Assembly (NCBI RefSeq): GCF_001697185.1
Contig: NZ_CP014224.1
Location: 930,001 to 994,000, forward strand
DNA from: Wenyingzhuangia fucanilytica
GTDB lineage: Bacteria; Bacteroidota; Bacteroidia; Flavobacteriales; Flavobacteriaceae
Direction: 5' to 3'
Length of the DNA: 64,000 bases
Below the pieces are notes generated by a model that searched no databases, was not told the origin of the DNA, and saw only the letters and a program-made list of their open reading frames with translations. Made by a program: the position numbers and the translations under genes. This document shows, piece after piece, positions 27,464 to 37,711 of this stretch (the stretch's first letter is position 1; every line of letters starts with the position of its first letter).

Positions 27464-29572
27464 TTATTTATTGGCTACTTTTAGTTTACTTAAAGTTTCA
27501 ATCGCTTCATTTACATAAATGTCATCGTGTAAACTTTTGTGCCAAAACTTTCTTTTATCTCTTAATATAGTATCAAGTTTAATCATGTTTTTTTCGTAAA
27601 CAGGAGAGTGAAAAGTATATGGAGAATCGTATTTTAAAATGTCTTTATATTCTTTAGCTTCTGAGTTTAACTTGTCTTGTTCTTCTTGATATCCTTTTAT
27701 GTTTAAAGGGTATGTTAAGTTATCTTGATTTTTCTTAAGCCATTTAGCATAAGAATCAATTTTATTAAACTGAGTATTTTTATTGATGCTATTTTGCATA
27801 TCCGCAACTACTTCATTAAAATTACTGTAGTAATCTTCATGTTCGTATTTGGCTTTTTCTATTTGATCCCAATTTAACGGAGCATCTAGTTTTCTTTCTG
27901 CAATATCTAAATAGCTATATCTATCTGGCATAACAATATCAGAACTTACACCTTTTAATTGTGTAGATCCTCCGTTAATTCTATAGAATTTTTGAATGGT
28001 TAATTTTAAAGCTCCTAAATCTTCATTAAAGTTTTTTAAATATTGATTGATAGGAATTACGTTTTGAACCGTTCCTTTACCATAAGTTTGTTTGCTTCCT
28101 ATAATTACAGCTCTTTTGTAGTCTTGCATAGCGGCTGCTAAAATTTCTGAAGCAGAGGCAGAAAGTTCGTTTACCATAATAACTAAAGGACCATCCCAAA
28201 GTAAACCTCTATCGGTGTCGTTTTTAATGTCTGGTTTGTTGTCTTTGTATTTTACTTGTACCACAGGTCCTTTATCAATAAACAAACCAGCAATATCAAT
28301 AGCTGTGCTTAAAGAACCACCACCGTTGTTACGTAAATCAATAGCTAATCCATCAATTCCTTCTTTTTTAAGTTCTTCAATTTCTTTGCGCATATCTACG
28401 GCAGAGTTGCGTTGTCCTTTTTTAGTAAAATCAATATAAAATTTAGGTAAATCTATAATTCCGTATTTTTTACCGTCTTTTATTGTTGTTGTAGATTTTA
28501 CAAAAGTGTCTTCAAACTCAACGATATCTCTAACAATCGCTATTTTTTTATAAGTATTATCAACTTTTTTTACTGTTAAAACTACCGTGGTTCCTTTTTT
28601 ACCTTTAATTAACTCAATAGCATCTGTTAAACGCATTCCAACAATATTTGTAGGTTCTGCATCTGTACCTTGTGCAACTTTGGTAATAATATCTCCAACT
28701 TCTAATTCTCCTTGCTTGTAAGCAGGTCCACCAGCAATTAATTCAACAATTTTAGTGTAACCTCTTTCATCAGAAAGTCTAGCTCCAATTCCTTCAATTG
28801 ATCCAGCCATACTAGAATCAAACTTTTTCTTCATGTCTGGAGCAAAGTAATTGGTATGAGGGTCAAACTGAGCTGTGATACAGTTTAAGAAAATAGCAAA
28901 TCTGTCGTTCTCTGGAGTATTATCTTCGTAATAATACAAGTCTTCAATATTATTTAACGTTTTTTCTCTTGCCTTTTTCTCAAGTTCATCAAAACTTAAT
29001 TTTTTGTAATTTTTATCTTCTTTATGCTTGTCTTCTTCATCTTTTAAGTCGTCTGTTAATTTACTAACAGTTGAAAACTTTAAATGTTTACGCCAAACAT
29101 CTTTTTTAGCTTCAAGATCTTTTGGGTACTCACTTGATTTAGGATCTAAATTGATGGTTTCCTTTTTATTGTAATCAAATTTGTTTTTTAAAACTTCTTG
29201 AAAAATTGGTTGAGATTCTTTTAACCTCATCACAAAAGTATCTGTAACCTCGTTAAAGAAATCAAACTTTCTACGAATAATTTGATTGTCAATATCGTGA
29301 TAGTACTTTTTAAATTCTGCAACATCACTTGCTAAAAAGTAACGTTTATAAGGGTCTAAATCCTCTATATATTTTTTAAAAACAGCTTCGGAAAAATCAT
29401 CATTAATCACTTTAGGCTCATAATGTCCCTTTTCAAGAATAAAACGTAGCGCTTCCATTAGGATTTGATCCCTCTCTGGATTCTTGTTTGGTTGGTTTGT
29501 GTTAAAGCTGTAAAATACTGATAGTCCTATGATTAGGGTTAGGACGTATATGTGTTTGATATATTTTTTCAT
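27464..29572 (-). CDS. prc: Tail-specific carboxy-terminal processing protease (Prc family, S41)
   Basis: A 702-residue periplasmic serine protease. The N-terminal hydrophobic segment (about 7-24) is a signal or anchor. An N-terminal helical region leads to a PDZ domain at about 235-320 (AGGPAYKQGELEVGDII). The S41 catalytic core follows, with nucleophile Ser in NELSASASEI and catalytic Lys in GSKQTYGKGTV. The C-terminal about 150 residues form the DUF3340-type tail seen in E. coli Prc. Length matches that family rather than short CtpA proteins. It would degrade or trim envelope proteins by recognising their C-termini. Confidence 0.94.
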   Translation of the reverse strand: MKKYIKHIYVLTLIIGLSVFYSFNTNQPNKNPERDQILMEALRFILEKGHYEPKVINDDFSEAVFKKYIEDLDPYKRYFLASDVAEFKKYYHDIDNQIIRRKFDFFNEVTDTFVMRLKESQPIFQEVLKNKFDYNKKETINLDPKSSEYPKDLEAKKDVWRKHLKFSTVSKLTDDLKDEEDKHKEDKNYKKLSFDELEKKAREKTLNNIEDLYYYEDNTPENDRFAIFLNCITAQFDPHTNYFAPDMKKKFDSSMAGSIEGIGARLSDERGYTKIVELIAGGPAYKQGELEVGDIITKVAQGTDAEPTNIVGMRLTDAIELIKGKKGTTVVLTVKKVDNTYKKIAIVRDIVEFEDTFVKSTTTIKDGKKYGIIDLPKFYIDFTKKGQRNSAVDMRKEIEELKKEGIDGLAIDLRNNGGGSLSTAIDIAGLFIDKGPVVQVKYKDNKPDIKNDTDRGLLWDGPLVIMVNELSASASEILAAAMQDYKRAVIIGSKQTYGKGTVQNVIPINQYLKNFNEDLGALKLTIQKFYRINGGSTQLKGVSSDIVMPDRYSYLDIAERKLDAPLNWDQIEKAKYEHEDYYSNFNEVVADMQNSINKNTQFNKIDSYAKWLKKNQDNLTYPLNIKGYQEEQDKLNSEAKEYKDILKYDSPYTFHSPVYEKNMIKLDTILRDKRKFWHKSLHDDIYVNEAIETLSKLKVANK

Positions 29573-29704
29573 GTAAATTGTTGAAATCTATATTGAGAGC
29601 TACTAATTTAGGTTTTTTTCAAAGGGAATTAAAATAAATTTAAGGACATCTGCAAATTATCAATAAACTCATGGTTAGTTCAGTTTTTTCCTAAATATTA
29701 ATAG

Positions 29705-29712
29705 TAAATTTG
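29705..29712 (+). promoter_or_regulatory. -7 element upstream of surE
   Basis: TAAATTTG matches TAnnTTTG. A T-rich stretch lies about 19 nt upstream. It overlaps the TTG at 29710 that opens the longest surE frame, so that TTG cannot be the start if this promoter is used, and the ATG at 29731 is preferred. Confidence 0.5.
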
Positions 29713-29730
29713 AATTATAATATACGATGT

Positions 29731-30510
29731 ATGTCAAAAAACAAGCCAAAGATTTTAGTAACTAATGATGACGGTATTACTGCCAAAGGAATTAGAAACT
29801 TAATTAAAGAAATGTGTAAGCTAGGAGATGTTTATGTGGTAGCCCCAGATAAACCTCAGAGTGGAAAAGGGCACGCCATTACTATTGATGCTATTTTAGA
29901 ACTAAAACCTGTTAAAGTTGCCGATGGAGCATTGGCAGAAGTAGCCTGTTCTGGTACACCAGCTGATTGTGTTAAATTGGCTATTAACGAAGTTTTAGAA
30001 GATAAACCAGATTTATGTGTATCTGGAATCAATCACGGAAGTAATTCTTCTATTAGTGTTATTTATTCTGGAACAATGAGTGCTGCTATTGAAGCTGGAA
30101 TTGAAGGAATTCCATCAATTGGTTTTTCTTTATGTGATTATTCTAAAGATGCAGATTTTAAAGAAGCAAGACCTTTTGTATATAAAATTGCCAAACAAGT
30201 GTTGGAAAACGGTTTGCCAGATGGTGTTGTGCTAAATGTAAATATTCCTAAAATGTCTGAAGAGCCTTATAAAGGAATTAAGGTTTGTAGACAGGCGAGA
30301 GCCAATTGGAGAGAAAAATTTGACAAAAGAACAAATCCTATTGGTAAAGAATATTATTGGTTAACAGGTGAGTTTGAGAATTTAGATGCTGGAGAGGATA
30401 CGGATGAGTATTGGTTGGCAAAAAATTACATATCATTAGTTCCAATTCAGTTTGATTTAACTGCTCATCATATGATTCAGAAATTAAATACTTGGAAATT
30501 AAATGAATAA
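29731..30510 (+). CDS. surE: 5'/3'-nucleotidase SurE
   Basis: A 259-residue cytoplasmic nucleoside-5'/3'-monophosphate phosphatase. The metal site motif ILVTNDDGITAKGI is at the N-terminus, and VVAPDKPQSGKGHAIT and SGINHGSNSSISVIYSGTM are the other two conserved active-site blocks. I chose ATG 29731 over the longer TTG frame because it gives the canonical MSKNKPKILVTNDDG start and clears the promoter. First gene of a surE - membrane protein - lpxB - comEC group; the next gene overlaps its end by 8 nt. Confidence 0.96.
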   Translation: MSKNKPKILVTNDDGITAKGIRNLIKEMCKLGDVYVVAPDKPQSGKGHAITIDAILELKPVKVADGALAEVACSGTPADCVKLAINEVLEDKPDLCVSGINHGSNSSISVIYSGTMSAAIEAGIEGIPSIGFSLCDYSKDADFKEARPFVYKIAKQVLENGLPDGVVLNVNIPKMSEEPYKGIKVCRQARANWREKFDKRTNPIGKEYYWLTGEFENLDAGEDTDEYWLAKNYISLVPIQFDLTAHHMIQKLNTWKLNE

Positions 30511-30793
30511 TATTGTAAAACAGGTGTTGGCAGGAACTATCTTGGGCTTTTTGGTAAGTGCATTGGGTTCTTTTATTTTTATGTTGATTTTATTGCCAAC
30601 AAACGATTTACAAAACACATTTAACAAATTATTAGCTAGTGGGTTGTTAACAAAAATAATCACTTTGGGTACTTTGCCTAATGCCTTGGTTTTTCATTTG
30701 TTGATAAAAAATAAAAGAGATTATATTGCAAGGGGAGTATTAATGGCTGTGGTATTATTAGCTGTTCTTTTTGCTGCTTTAAAAATGTTGTAG
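30503..30793 (+). CDS. Small membrane protein between surE and lpxB
   Basis: A 96-residue protein with three likely transmembrane segments: about 8-30 (AGTILGFLVSALGSFIFM), 45-68 and 78-95 (VLMAVVLLAVLFAALKML). It overlaps surE by 8 nt and ends immediately before the lpxB ATG, so it is translated with them. I recognise no family and no catalytic motif. The context next to lipid A synthesis may only reflect operon packing. Confidence 0.8.
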   Translation: MNNIVKQVLAGTILGFLVSALGSFIFMLILLPTNDLQNTFNKLLASGLLTKIITLGTLPNALVFHLLIKNKRDYIARGVLMAVVLLAVLFAALKML

Positions 30794-31897
30794 ATGAAAT
30801 ATTACTTAATAGCTGGAGAAGCTTCGGGAGATTTACATGCTTCTAATTTAATGAAGGCTTTGTTAAAAAAAGATCCTCAGGCAGATTTTAGATTCTGGGG
30901 AGGTGATTTAATGCAAAGTGTAGGAGGTACTTTGGTAAAACACTATAAAGATCTTGCTTTTATGGGGTTTTTAGAGGTTTTAAAAAACATCAGAAGCATT
31001 TTTAAAAATATAGATACTTGTAAAAAAGATCTATTGGATTATCATCCTGATGTGTTGATTTTAATAGATTACCCTGGGTTTAATTTAAGAATTGCAGAGT
31101 TTGCCAAAAAGAATGGAATTAAAGTTCATTATTATATTTCTCCAAAAATATGGGCATGGAAAGAAAATAGAATTCATAAAATCAAAAGAGATGTAGATCA
31201 AATGCATGTTATATTTCCTTTTGAAATTGATTTTTATGAAAAGAAACACAACTTTCCTGTAAACTATGTAGGAAACCCTTTGTTAGATGCTATTGATGCT
31301 AGAGAGCCTATTAGCGAAGAGGATTTTAGAAAAGAACATCAATTAAATGATAAACCTATTATTGCTTTACTACCAGGGAGTAGAACTCAAGAAATCACAA
31401 AAATTTTAACCATCATGCTTTCGGTTGTTGATGTTTATAAAGATTATCAATTTGTGATTGCCGGGGCGCCAAGTAAATCGGCTAATTTTTATAAACCTTT
31501 TATAGGGGATTCTAATGTAAAATTAATCAACAATAAAACTTACGATTTGTTATCTGTGGCTACAGCTGCTTTAGTGACATCGGGAACTGCAACTTTAGAA
31601 ACAGCATTGTTTAAAGTGCCAGAAGTTGTTTGTTATAAAACTAGTTGGTTAACCTATCAGGTGGGAATGTTGTTGGTAAAAATGGAATTCTTTTCTTTGG
31701 TAAATTTGGTTATGGATAGAGAGGTTGTTAAGGAACTTCTTCAAGATGAACTAAATAAAGAAAATTTAATTATTGAATTAGATAAAATTTTATCAGGAGA
31801 GGGGAGAGCTAAAATGTTAGCAGATTATCAAGAACTTCACGAAAAACTTGGAGGTGTTGGTGCTTCAGAAAAATTAGCTGCGGCTATTTTAAAATAA
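30794..31897 (+). CDS. lpxB: Lipid-A-disaccharide synthase
   Basis: A 367-residue GT19 glycosyltransferase that joins UDP-diacylglucosamine and lipid X to make the lipid A disaccharide, at the inner face of the cytoplasmic membrane. Family blocks present: AGEASGDLHASNLM at the start, FRFWGGDLMQSVGG, DYPGFNLRIAEFAK, YYISPKIWAWKENR, FPFEIDFYEK, and LLPGSRTQEI. The TSGTATLETALF block lies in the donor site. Length is normal for Bacteroidota LpxB. Confidence 0.96.
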   Translation: MKYYLIAGEASGDLHASNLMKALLKKDPQADFRFWGGDLMQSVGGTLVKHYKDLAFMGFLEVLKNIRSIFKNIDTCKKDLLDYHPDVLILIDYPGFNLRIAEFAKKNGIKVHYYISPKIWAWKENRIHKIKRDVDQMHVIFPFEIDFYEKKHNFPVNYVGNPLLDAIDAREPISEEDFRKEHQLNDKPIIALLPGSRTQEITKILTIMLSVVDVYKDYQFVIAGAPSKSANFYKPFIGDSNVKLINNKTYDLLSVATAALVTSGTATLETALFKVPEVVCYKTSWLTYQVGMLLVKMEFFSLVNLVMDREVVKELLQDELNKENLIIELDKILSGEGRAKMLADYQELHEKLGGVGASEKLAAAILK

Positions 31898-31924
31898 ACG
31901 AATAATTAGTAACTTCATTAAGCT

Positions 31925-33937
31925 ATGAAGTTACTAATTTCCTATATACCGTTTCAGGTATTATTGGGCGTTTTGTTGGGGATATTATTTCCTATATCAA
32001 ACAAATACATTATTTGTTTTTTGCCAATTGTCATTTTGATAATAATGTTTTTATTGCATCGTTGTCTGATGCATAAGGTGGTTGCTCATCAAATTTTCTT
32101 TTTTTTACTACTGTTGTTTGGGGCTTCAATAAGTTGGTTTTCTCAGGAGTTTCAAAATGATTTGAGAAATAAAAATCATTACACAAAGTTTTTAAACAAA
32201 CAGGTTTTAACCAAAGTTACACTAGTTAAAAGACTGACCAATACCAAAGTTTATGAGCGTTTTTATGCTGATGTAAGTCTTGTAAATAATACAGTAACTT
32301 CAGGAAAAGTATTGGTGGAAATCCCTTTAAAATCGGCTGTAAAATCAAAACTAGAAATAGGAGATGTTTTGCTTTGTAATACTAATTTTAAAAGTATAAA
32401 TCTGCCTTTATCTCCTTATGATTTTGATTATAAAACTTATTTAGCTAGAAAACATGTTTATGCCAAAATAAAAATTAATCATAAAGTTGATAAAATTGGA
32501 GAAAGTAATTCTTGGTTTATTCAACTTCAGAAATTAAGAAATTCAGTAAATAGCATTTTAGAGAAATCGAGTTTGTCTTTTAATACCATAGGTCTCATAA
32601 AAGCGATGTTGTTGGGAGATAAAAATGATGTAACAGAAGAAGTTAAAACTTCTTTTACAAACTCAGGCGTGGTTCATATTATTGCTATTTCAGGAATGCA
32701 TGTAGGAGTTTTATATTTAATGTTGCTTTATACTTTTGGTTTTTTAAAACGTTTTAAACATGGGGATTACATCTATGTAGTAATTGTAGTGATGTGTTTG
32801 TGGTCTTTTGCAATTTTTTCGGGCTTGTCTAGTTCTGTTATAAGGTCTGTAACCATGTTTAGTTTTTTGGCTTTAACAAAATTAAAAACAGGAAATAGAT
32901 TGGTGTTAGAATCAGTGATTAGTTCCATGTTATTGTTGTTAGTAGTAGATGCCAATTATTTGTTTGATGTGGGGTTTCAGCTGAGTTATGCTGCAGTGAT
33001 TTCCATAGTGGTATTTTACCCATTATTTTCTAAGTGGATAAAAGTGAAGTATAAATTTTTGCAATATTTTATTGATGTATTGGTGGTTTCTATCATTGCT
33101 CAATTAGGTGTTTTACCACTTTCCTTATATTATTTTCATCAAATTCCATTACAATTTTTATTTGCTAATTTTTTTGCGGTGTCCTTGTTGTTTATTGTCT
33201 TATATGGTGGAATATTTGTGTTAATAAAGCTTTTCTTTAGTACCAATAAAAGTTTTTTAGAAAATGTTTATGATGTTTTTATCACTTATTATTTAGAGGT
33301 AATTTATTATTTCTCCTCATTTTCTAAATGGATTATTAAAGATATTTCCATTTCCAAAGCCCAAGTTTTATTTTATTATGTATTCCTTTTTTGTGCTTGG
33401 TATTTGGTTAGTGATTATAGTTATAAGAGAATAAAAAGGATCTTGTTTTTAATTATTATTTGTCAGTTGTTTTTCTTGTTTGATGGATTTAAAAACAAAG
33501 AAACTCCTGAATTATTGATTTATAATCAGTACAACCAAGATTTAATTACGGTGAGAAATCAAAAAAAGTTAATGGTTTTTGGCAAAGATTCTTTAAGCCC
33601 AAAAGAGATGGATTTATTAAAAGAAAATCAAATAAAAAATAAGCTAAAATATTTTGATTGTGTGGCTGATGAATCGTTCCAATTCAAGAATGAAAACTTT
33701 TTAATCATCAATAAAAAACAATCATATCATTTGTTAAAACAGAAAAAATTGATTTTAATTATGGCTAATAATCCCAAAATAAATTTTGAAAGATTGGTAA
33801 CAGCACTAAAGCCCAAACAAGTGATTATAGCAAGTTCTAATTATAAAAACAACCAATTTAAATGGAAAAGCACCTGTAAAAAATTACAAGTGCCTTTTTA
33901 TTGTGTTTCTGAATTAGGGGCTTATAAAAAGTATTAA
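31925..33937 (+). CDS. ComEC/Rec2 family competence membrane protein
   Basis: A 670-residue polytopic membrane protein. An N-terminal DUF4131-like segment with three helices is followed by a soluble OB-like part (about 100-200). The competence domain (about 215-490) contains HIIAISGMHVGVLYL, the conserved SGxHxG signature, and FSGLSSSVIRSVTMF. The C-terminus (about 510-670) lacks the full metallo-beta-lactamase domain of the longest ComEC proteins, as is common in Bacteroidota. It should form the inner-membrane channel for single-stranded DNA uptake. It ends convergently with the thioredoxin gene, with 4 nt of overlap. Confidence 0.9.
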   Translation: MKLLISYIPFQVLLGVLLGILFPISNKYIICFLPIVILIIMFLLHRCLMHKVVAHQIFFFLLLLFGASISWFSQEFQNDLRNKNHYTKFLNKQVLTKVTLVKRLTNTKVYERFYADVSLVNNTVTSGKVLVEIPLKSAVKSKLEIGDVLLCNTNFKSINLPLSPYDFDYKTYLARKHVYAKIKINHKVDKIGESNSWFIQLQKLRNSVNSILEKSSLSFNTIGLIKAMLLGDKNDVTEEVKTSFTNSGVVHIIAISGMHVGVLYLMLLYTFGFLKRFKHGDYIYVVIVVMCLWSFAIFSGLSSSVIRSVTMFSFLALTKLKTGNRLVLESVISSMLLLLVVDANYLFDVGFQLSYAAVISIVVFYPLFSKWIKVKYKFLQYFIDVLVVSIIAQLGVLPLSLYYFHQIPLQFLFANFFAVSLLFIVLYGGIFVLIKLFFSTNKSFLENVYDVFITYYLEVIYYFSSFSKWIIKDISISKAQVLFYYVFLFCAWYLVSDYSYKRIKRILFLIIICQLFFLFDGFKNKETPELLIYNQYNQDLITVRNQKKLMVFGKDSLSPKEMDLLKENQIKNKLKYFDCVADESFQFKNENFLIINKKQSYHLLKQKKLILIMANNPKINFERLVTALKPKQVIIASSNYKNNQFKWKSTCKKLQVPFYCVSELGAYKKY

Positions 33938-34455
33938 ATTTTACTCTTAAAACTTTTTTCAAACTCCGCCCATTCTTTGTTAAGGTAAACCTCTTCTCCC
34001 ATATAGTTGATGAGTTTTTCCATCATTGGAGCTTGTAAATAACCTGGGACTACTTGTACTAATTCTTGCTTTTTATTTAAGAATACGGTAGATGGAAAAC
34101 TAAGTTTACCATTTAAAAGAGCATTGGCAAATTCATGATATCCTCTTCTCCCATTGGCTACAAATTTAAAAGTATGATCGTTATAGGTGATAGGTTCTTT
34201 TTGCTCGGCATTTAATTTTACGGCATAAAAATTATTATTGATATAATCAACGATAGTATTTTCTTTATAAGTACTAGCATCCATTTTATGACACCATGTA
34301 CACCAATCAGTATAAACATCTACTAAAATTGGTCTAGGATTGGTTTTGTTTAGTTCAATTGCTTTTTCAAAACTAATCCAATTGATGGTTTTAGGTTCTG
34401 GATTGGCAAATAATAAACTAGGGATAATTAATAATGACAATAAAAATGTTTTCAT
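33934..34455 (-). CDS. Exported thioredoxin-fold protein (CTWC active site)
   Basis: A 173-residue protein with a signal peptide (about 1-17) and a thioredoxin-like domain. The redox motif is in YTDWCTWCHKMDAST (CxxC followed by His-Lys, as in DUF255/thioredoxin_7 proteins), and the cis-Pro side is in LSFPSTVFLNKKQE. It likely reduces or isomerises disulfides of envelope proteins; the partner is not apparent. It shares a 4-nt convergent stop overlap with comEC. Confidence 0.88.
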   Translation of the reverse strand: MKTFLLSLLIIPSLLFANPEPKTINWISFEKAIELNKTNPRPILVDVYTDWCTWCHKMDASTYKENTIVDYINNNFYAVKLNAEQKEPITYNDHTFKFVANGRRGYHEFANALLNGKLSFPSTVFLNKKQELVQVVPGYLQAPMMEKLINYMGEEVYLNKEWAEFEKSFKSKI

Positions 34456-34507
34456 ATAAATGTATTTAAGCTTTAGGTCGATGAGTTTTAAAAGTCTTAC
34501 AAAAAGA

Positions 34508-36289
34508 TTAATCTATTCCATGCATTTTTCGTACCAAAGTTTTGTTTAATAAAGCAATAACAATTCCAGCGATGATAGGTACTAAGGTAAAAATTAAGAA
34601 AAAAGTAGAGATATCGTATTTGGCAGTAATGGCTTCAATTTGTCCTCCTAAAGAACCAGCAACTTTGTTTCCTATAGCAATGGCTAAATACCACATTCCA
34701 TACATAAAACCAATCATTCTTGCAGGTACTAGTTTACTAACTTGCGAAAGACCTACCGGTGATAAACAAAGTTCTCCAAGTGTGTGAAATAAATAAGCAA
34801 AAATTAACCAAATCATACTTACTCTAAAAGTTCCTGCTACAGCATCAGAGGGAATCGTGTTGGCTCCAAAAGCCAAAAAGGCAAAACCAATTCCTAATAA
34901 AATAAGTCCTAAACTATATTTTTGTGCAGATGTTGGGTTGTATTTACTTTCCCACCATTTAGAGAAAATAGAAGCCAACGCAATAATAAAAAATGAGTTT
35001 AGTGTGCTAAACCAAGAAACAGTTACAACGGTTGTTTCAGATTTAAACTGGTCGTAAATCATACCGCCAACAATTAACCAAATCACTAAAAAACTAATAA
35101 TTAATATAACGTTTGATGTTTTTATAAGCTTATGGGTTTGCTTGTAAAGTAATATTAACACCCATGATATGATGGCTAAAGGGATTACTGTTAATAAGGT
35201 ATTTATAATGTTATAAACAACAGCATAGTTTCCAATCAATTCTCTTTGAGTATAATCTCTCGCAAAAATAATTAAAGAAGTTGCTCCTTGCTCAAAAGAC
35301 ATCCAAAAGAAAATGGTGAAAATAGCAAATACAATTAAAGCAATCATTCTATCTCTAACTACTTTTTCGTAGCGAATAATTCTACTAATAACTAAAAATA
35401 AAAAAGCTGCTAAGGCTAAAATAATACATTGTGTAGCGCCAGAGATATTTTCATAATCACCAATTAAAGTAGAAGGTAATAAATGAATATTGGCAATTTT
35501 GGATGCAGGGTCATCTAACAAATATAAAAGACCTACAAGAGCACAAATAACAATTAATATTTTATCGATGCTTGTAAACGGATTAATTTTTTCTGTTGAG
35601 TGGTTTGCAGTATTTTTTTGAGTGGTTAATTTTTCTTTTTTAGGAGTTTCTCCTATTTCACCAAAAAGGGGAGATGATAACCAAAATTGAATGGTACCAA
35701 ACAACATAAAAATTCCAGCCAATCCAAAACCGTAAGCCCAACCTTTAGTCTCTGCTAAGTAACCACATAACATCATTCCAAAAAATGCTCCGGCGTTTAC
35801 TCCCATATAGTATATGGTAAAAGCTCCATCTTTTTTCTGAGGGGCTTTTTTATACATTTCAGATATAATAGAGGTCATGTTGGGTTTAAAAAAACCTGTT
35901 CCTAAAACCAAGAGAGTTAAACCAATGTACATAGTAGCTTCAGTTTCTAAGGCCATTGAAGCATGTCCTAATGTCATAATAGCAGCACCAATCACAACCG
36001 CCCATTTGTATCCGGTAAACTTATCGGCAATAACACCTCCTATTAAAGGTGTCAAATACAATAAACCAGCATAAGTACCAAATAATGCTCCGGCTTGTTC
36101 TGCTCTCCAACCCCAACCAGGGTTATCTACGCCTGTAATGGCCATGGTTAAAAAATTAACCAATAAAACTCTCATTCCATAGAAAGAAAATCTTTCCCAC
36201 ATTTCTGTAAAGAACAAAACAAATAGTCCAGAGGGGTGTCCAAGAACTTTCTTTTGATTGGTTTCACTACCACCAAATACATATTCCAT
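34508..36289 (-). CDS. POT/PTR2 family proton-coupled peptide transporter
   Basis: A 593-residue major facilitator of the proton-dependent oligopeptide transporter family. The N-terminal motif FFTEMWERFSFYGMR contains the ExxER-type proton-coupling residues, and the PTR2 signature region is GTGFFKPNMTSIISEMY. About 14 hydrophobic segments are visible, with a hydrophilic linker at about 215-235. It imports di- or tripeptides across the inner membrane. Monocistronic: a terminator lies upstream of it and no tight neighbour follows. Confidence 0.93.
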   Translation of the reverse strand: MEYVFGGSETNQKKVLGHPSGLFVLFFTEMWERFSFYGMRVLLVNFLTMAITGVDNPGWGWRAEQAGALFGTYAGLLYLTPLIGGVIADKFTGYKWAVVIGAAIMTLGHASMALETEATMYIGLTLLVLGTGFFKPNMTSIISEMYKKAPQKKDGAFTIYYMGVNAGAFFGMMLCGYLAETKGWAYGFGLAGIFMLFGTIQFWLSSPLFGEIGETPKKEKLTTQKNTANHSTEKINPFTSIDKILIVICALVGLLYLLDDPASKIANIHLLPSTLIGDYENISGATQCIILALAAFLFLVISRIIRYEKVVRDRMIALIVFAIFTIFFWMSFEQGATSLIIFARDYTQRELIGNYAVVYNIINTLLTVIPLAIISWVLILLYKQTHKLIKTSNVILIISFLVIWLIVGGMIYDQFKSETTVVTVSWFSTLNSFFIIALASIFSKWWESKYNPTSAQKYSLGLILLGIGFAFLAFGANTIPSDAVAGTFRVSMIWLIFAYLFHTLGELCLSPVGLSQVSKLVPARMIGFMYGMWYLAIAIGNKVAGSLGGQIEAITAKYDISTFFLIFTLVPIIAGIVIALLNKTLVRKMHGID

Positions 36290-36351
36290 ATACTTCTTGA
36301 TTTTAAAAAAAACTAAAAATACATTATTGTATTTTCTTTTGATAGCTAAAA

Positions 36352-36381
36352 TAAAAAAAGCTGCCCATAGGCAGCTTTTTT
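36352..36381 (-). terminator. Terminator after the outer-membrane protein operon
   Basis: AGCTGCC / GGCAGCT is a 7-bp GC-rich stem with a CATA loop (36359-36376), with A and T runs on the two sides. On the minus strand it ends transcription of the genes at 36400-39538 before the peptide transporter. Confidence 0.85.
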
Positions 36382-36399
36382 ATAAAGTAATAATGTTTT

Positions 36400-37701
36400 T
36401 TATAACCACTTGTTATAACCAAAAACAAAGTTAAGACCAAATCTTAAGTTTACTTGTTTAATGTCTTGAACAGCTCCAAGTACTTTGTTGATATTATCAG
36501 TAGCTAAGAAAATTTGTAATGGCCCTAATTTAGTAGCTAAGTTTAAACCAAAATCAATGTCTCCTTGAGCGTTTTTAATACCAACAACCCCATAAGTTGT
36601 TCTGTCTAAAGCAACATTATAACCTAAAGCAATGGTAGCAGAATTGTCTTTGTTTTTTAGATCGTTAAACATAGTGGCTCTAAATTGGTGAATTCCACCT
36701 AATTTATAGCTAGCAGAAATATAAGTGTTGGTAGCTAAAGATGTTTTGTAGCTTTCACCTTCTCTTTCTCCGTGACCTACATCATCAGCTAATTTATCTC
36801 CTAATTCCTCTATAATATCACCGTCAGTGTCTAAATCAACTCCGTCAACAACTAAGTTGGTAACATCTTCTAAGTAGTATTCAGTTACTTTTTCTTTCCA
36901 AGTAATAGAACCGATGTCATTTACAGCAGCTTCAACAACTAAATTAGGTATGATTTCATAACTAGCTCCAATATCAAAACCAAAACCAGTATTTGCTGTA
37001 GAGAATTCGTAGTCTTCACCATCTCTGTATCCAGAAACTCTAGCAATTGCATTTTGTGTGTTAATGGTCCATGTTAAATCATCGTTTACATTAATTTTAG
37101 CAAAACCATCTTCTTCTGTAGAACCATTTGCCAATCCAATAATGTATTTAACACGAACTCCTACTGCTAATTTATCGTTTAAGAATTGTTGAGTAAATCC
37201 AACTCCTCCTTCTGCATATACAGTTGTGTTAATTTTATCATTAAAAAGTACTTCATCGTTAATACCATTAGCAAGTAAATTAACAATACCATTTTTACTC
37301 ATGTGCCATCCCATGTTTTGCTTTGCATTTACAAAGAAACTAATAGAACCGTGTTTACGTTTAAAGGCTAAGTTTAAAATGTTTAAAGTAACTTTTTGAT
37401 TTAATTGGTTATAATCACTGTCAAGAGTATTATAAACATTTTTGTAGTTGTATTCTAACTTTTCTGTCCCTGTAACAGGAGTTAATAAATCTGAAGAAGC
37501 AAATCCATTTCCTACAGCCAAACCAATACTTGGTAAACCAAATGAGAATGAGTTTTTAGGAATATATACAGGAGAAACGTCTGTAGATTGTTGAACATAA
37601 TCTCCTAAATGAAAGAAAGAAACTTCGCTTTGAGCTTTAACACTGTTATAACCTAAGACAGTGAAAGCAATTGTTGCTATTAATTTTGTATAATTTTTCA
37701 T
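36400..37701 (-). CDS. DUF5723-like outer membrane beta-barrel protein
   Basis: A 433-residue protein with a signal peptide ending in VKAQ. The mature part alternates short amphipathic beta strands with Gly/Asn/Asp loops, and ends with NLRFGLNFVFGYNKWL, typical of outer membrane barrels. The pattern resembles the DUF5723 group common in Bacteroidota, whose role is unknown. It begins 11 nt after the lipoprotein gene at 37712, so the pair may function together at the outer membrane. Confidence 0.75.
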   Translation of the reverse strand: MKNYTKLIATIAFTVLGYNSVKAQSEVSFFHLGDYVQQSTDVSPVYIPKNSFSFGLPSIGLAVGNGFASSDLLTPVTGTEKLEYNYKNVYNTLDSDYNQLNQKVTLNILNLAFKRKHGSISFFVNAKQNMGWHMSKNGIVNLLANGINDEVLFNDKINTTVYAEGGVGFTQQFLNDKLAVGVRVKYIIGLANGSTEEDGFAKINVNDDLTWTINTQNAIARVSGYRDGEDYEFSTANTGFGFDIGASYEIIPNLVVEAAVNDIGSITWKEKVTEYYLEDVTNLVVDGVDLDTDGDIIEELGDKLADDVGHGEREGESYKTSLATNTYISASYKLGGIHQFRATMFNDLKNKDNSATIALGYNVALDRTTYGVVGIKNAQGDIDFGLNLATKLGPLQIFLATDNINKVLGAVQDIKQVNLRFGLNFVFGYNKWL

Positions 37702-37711
37702 GTCTGTAGAT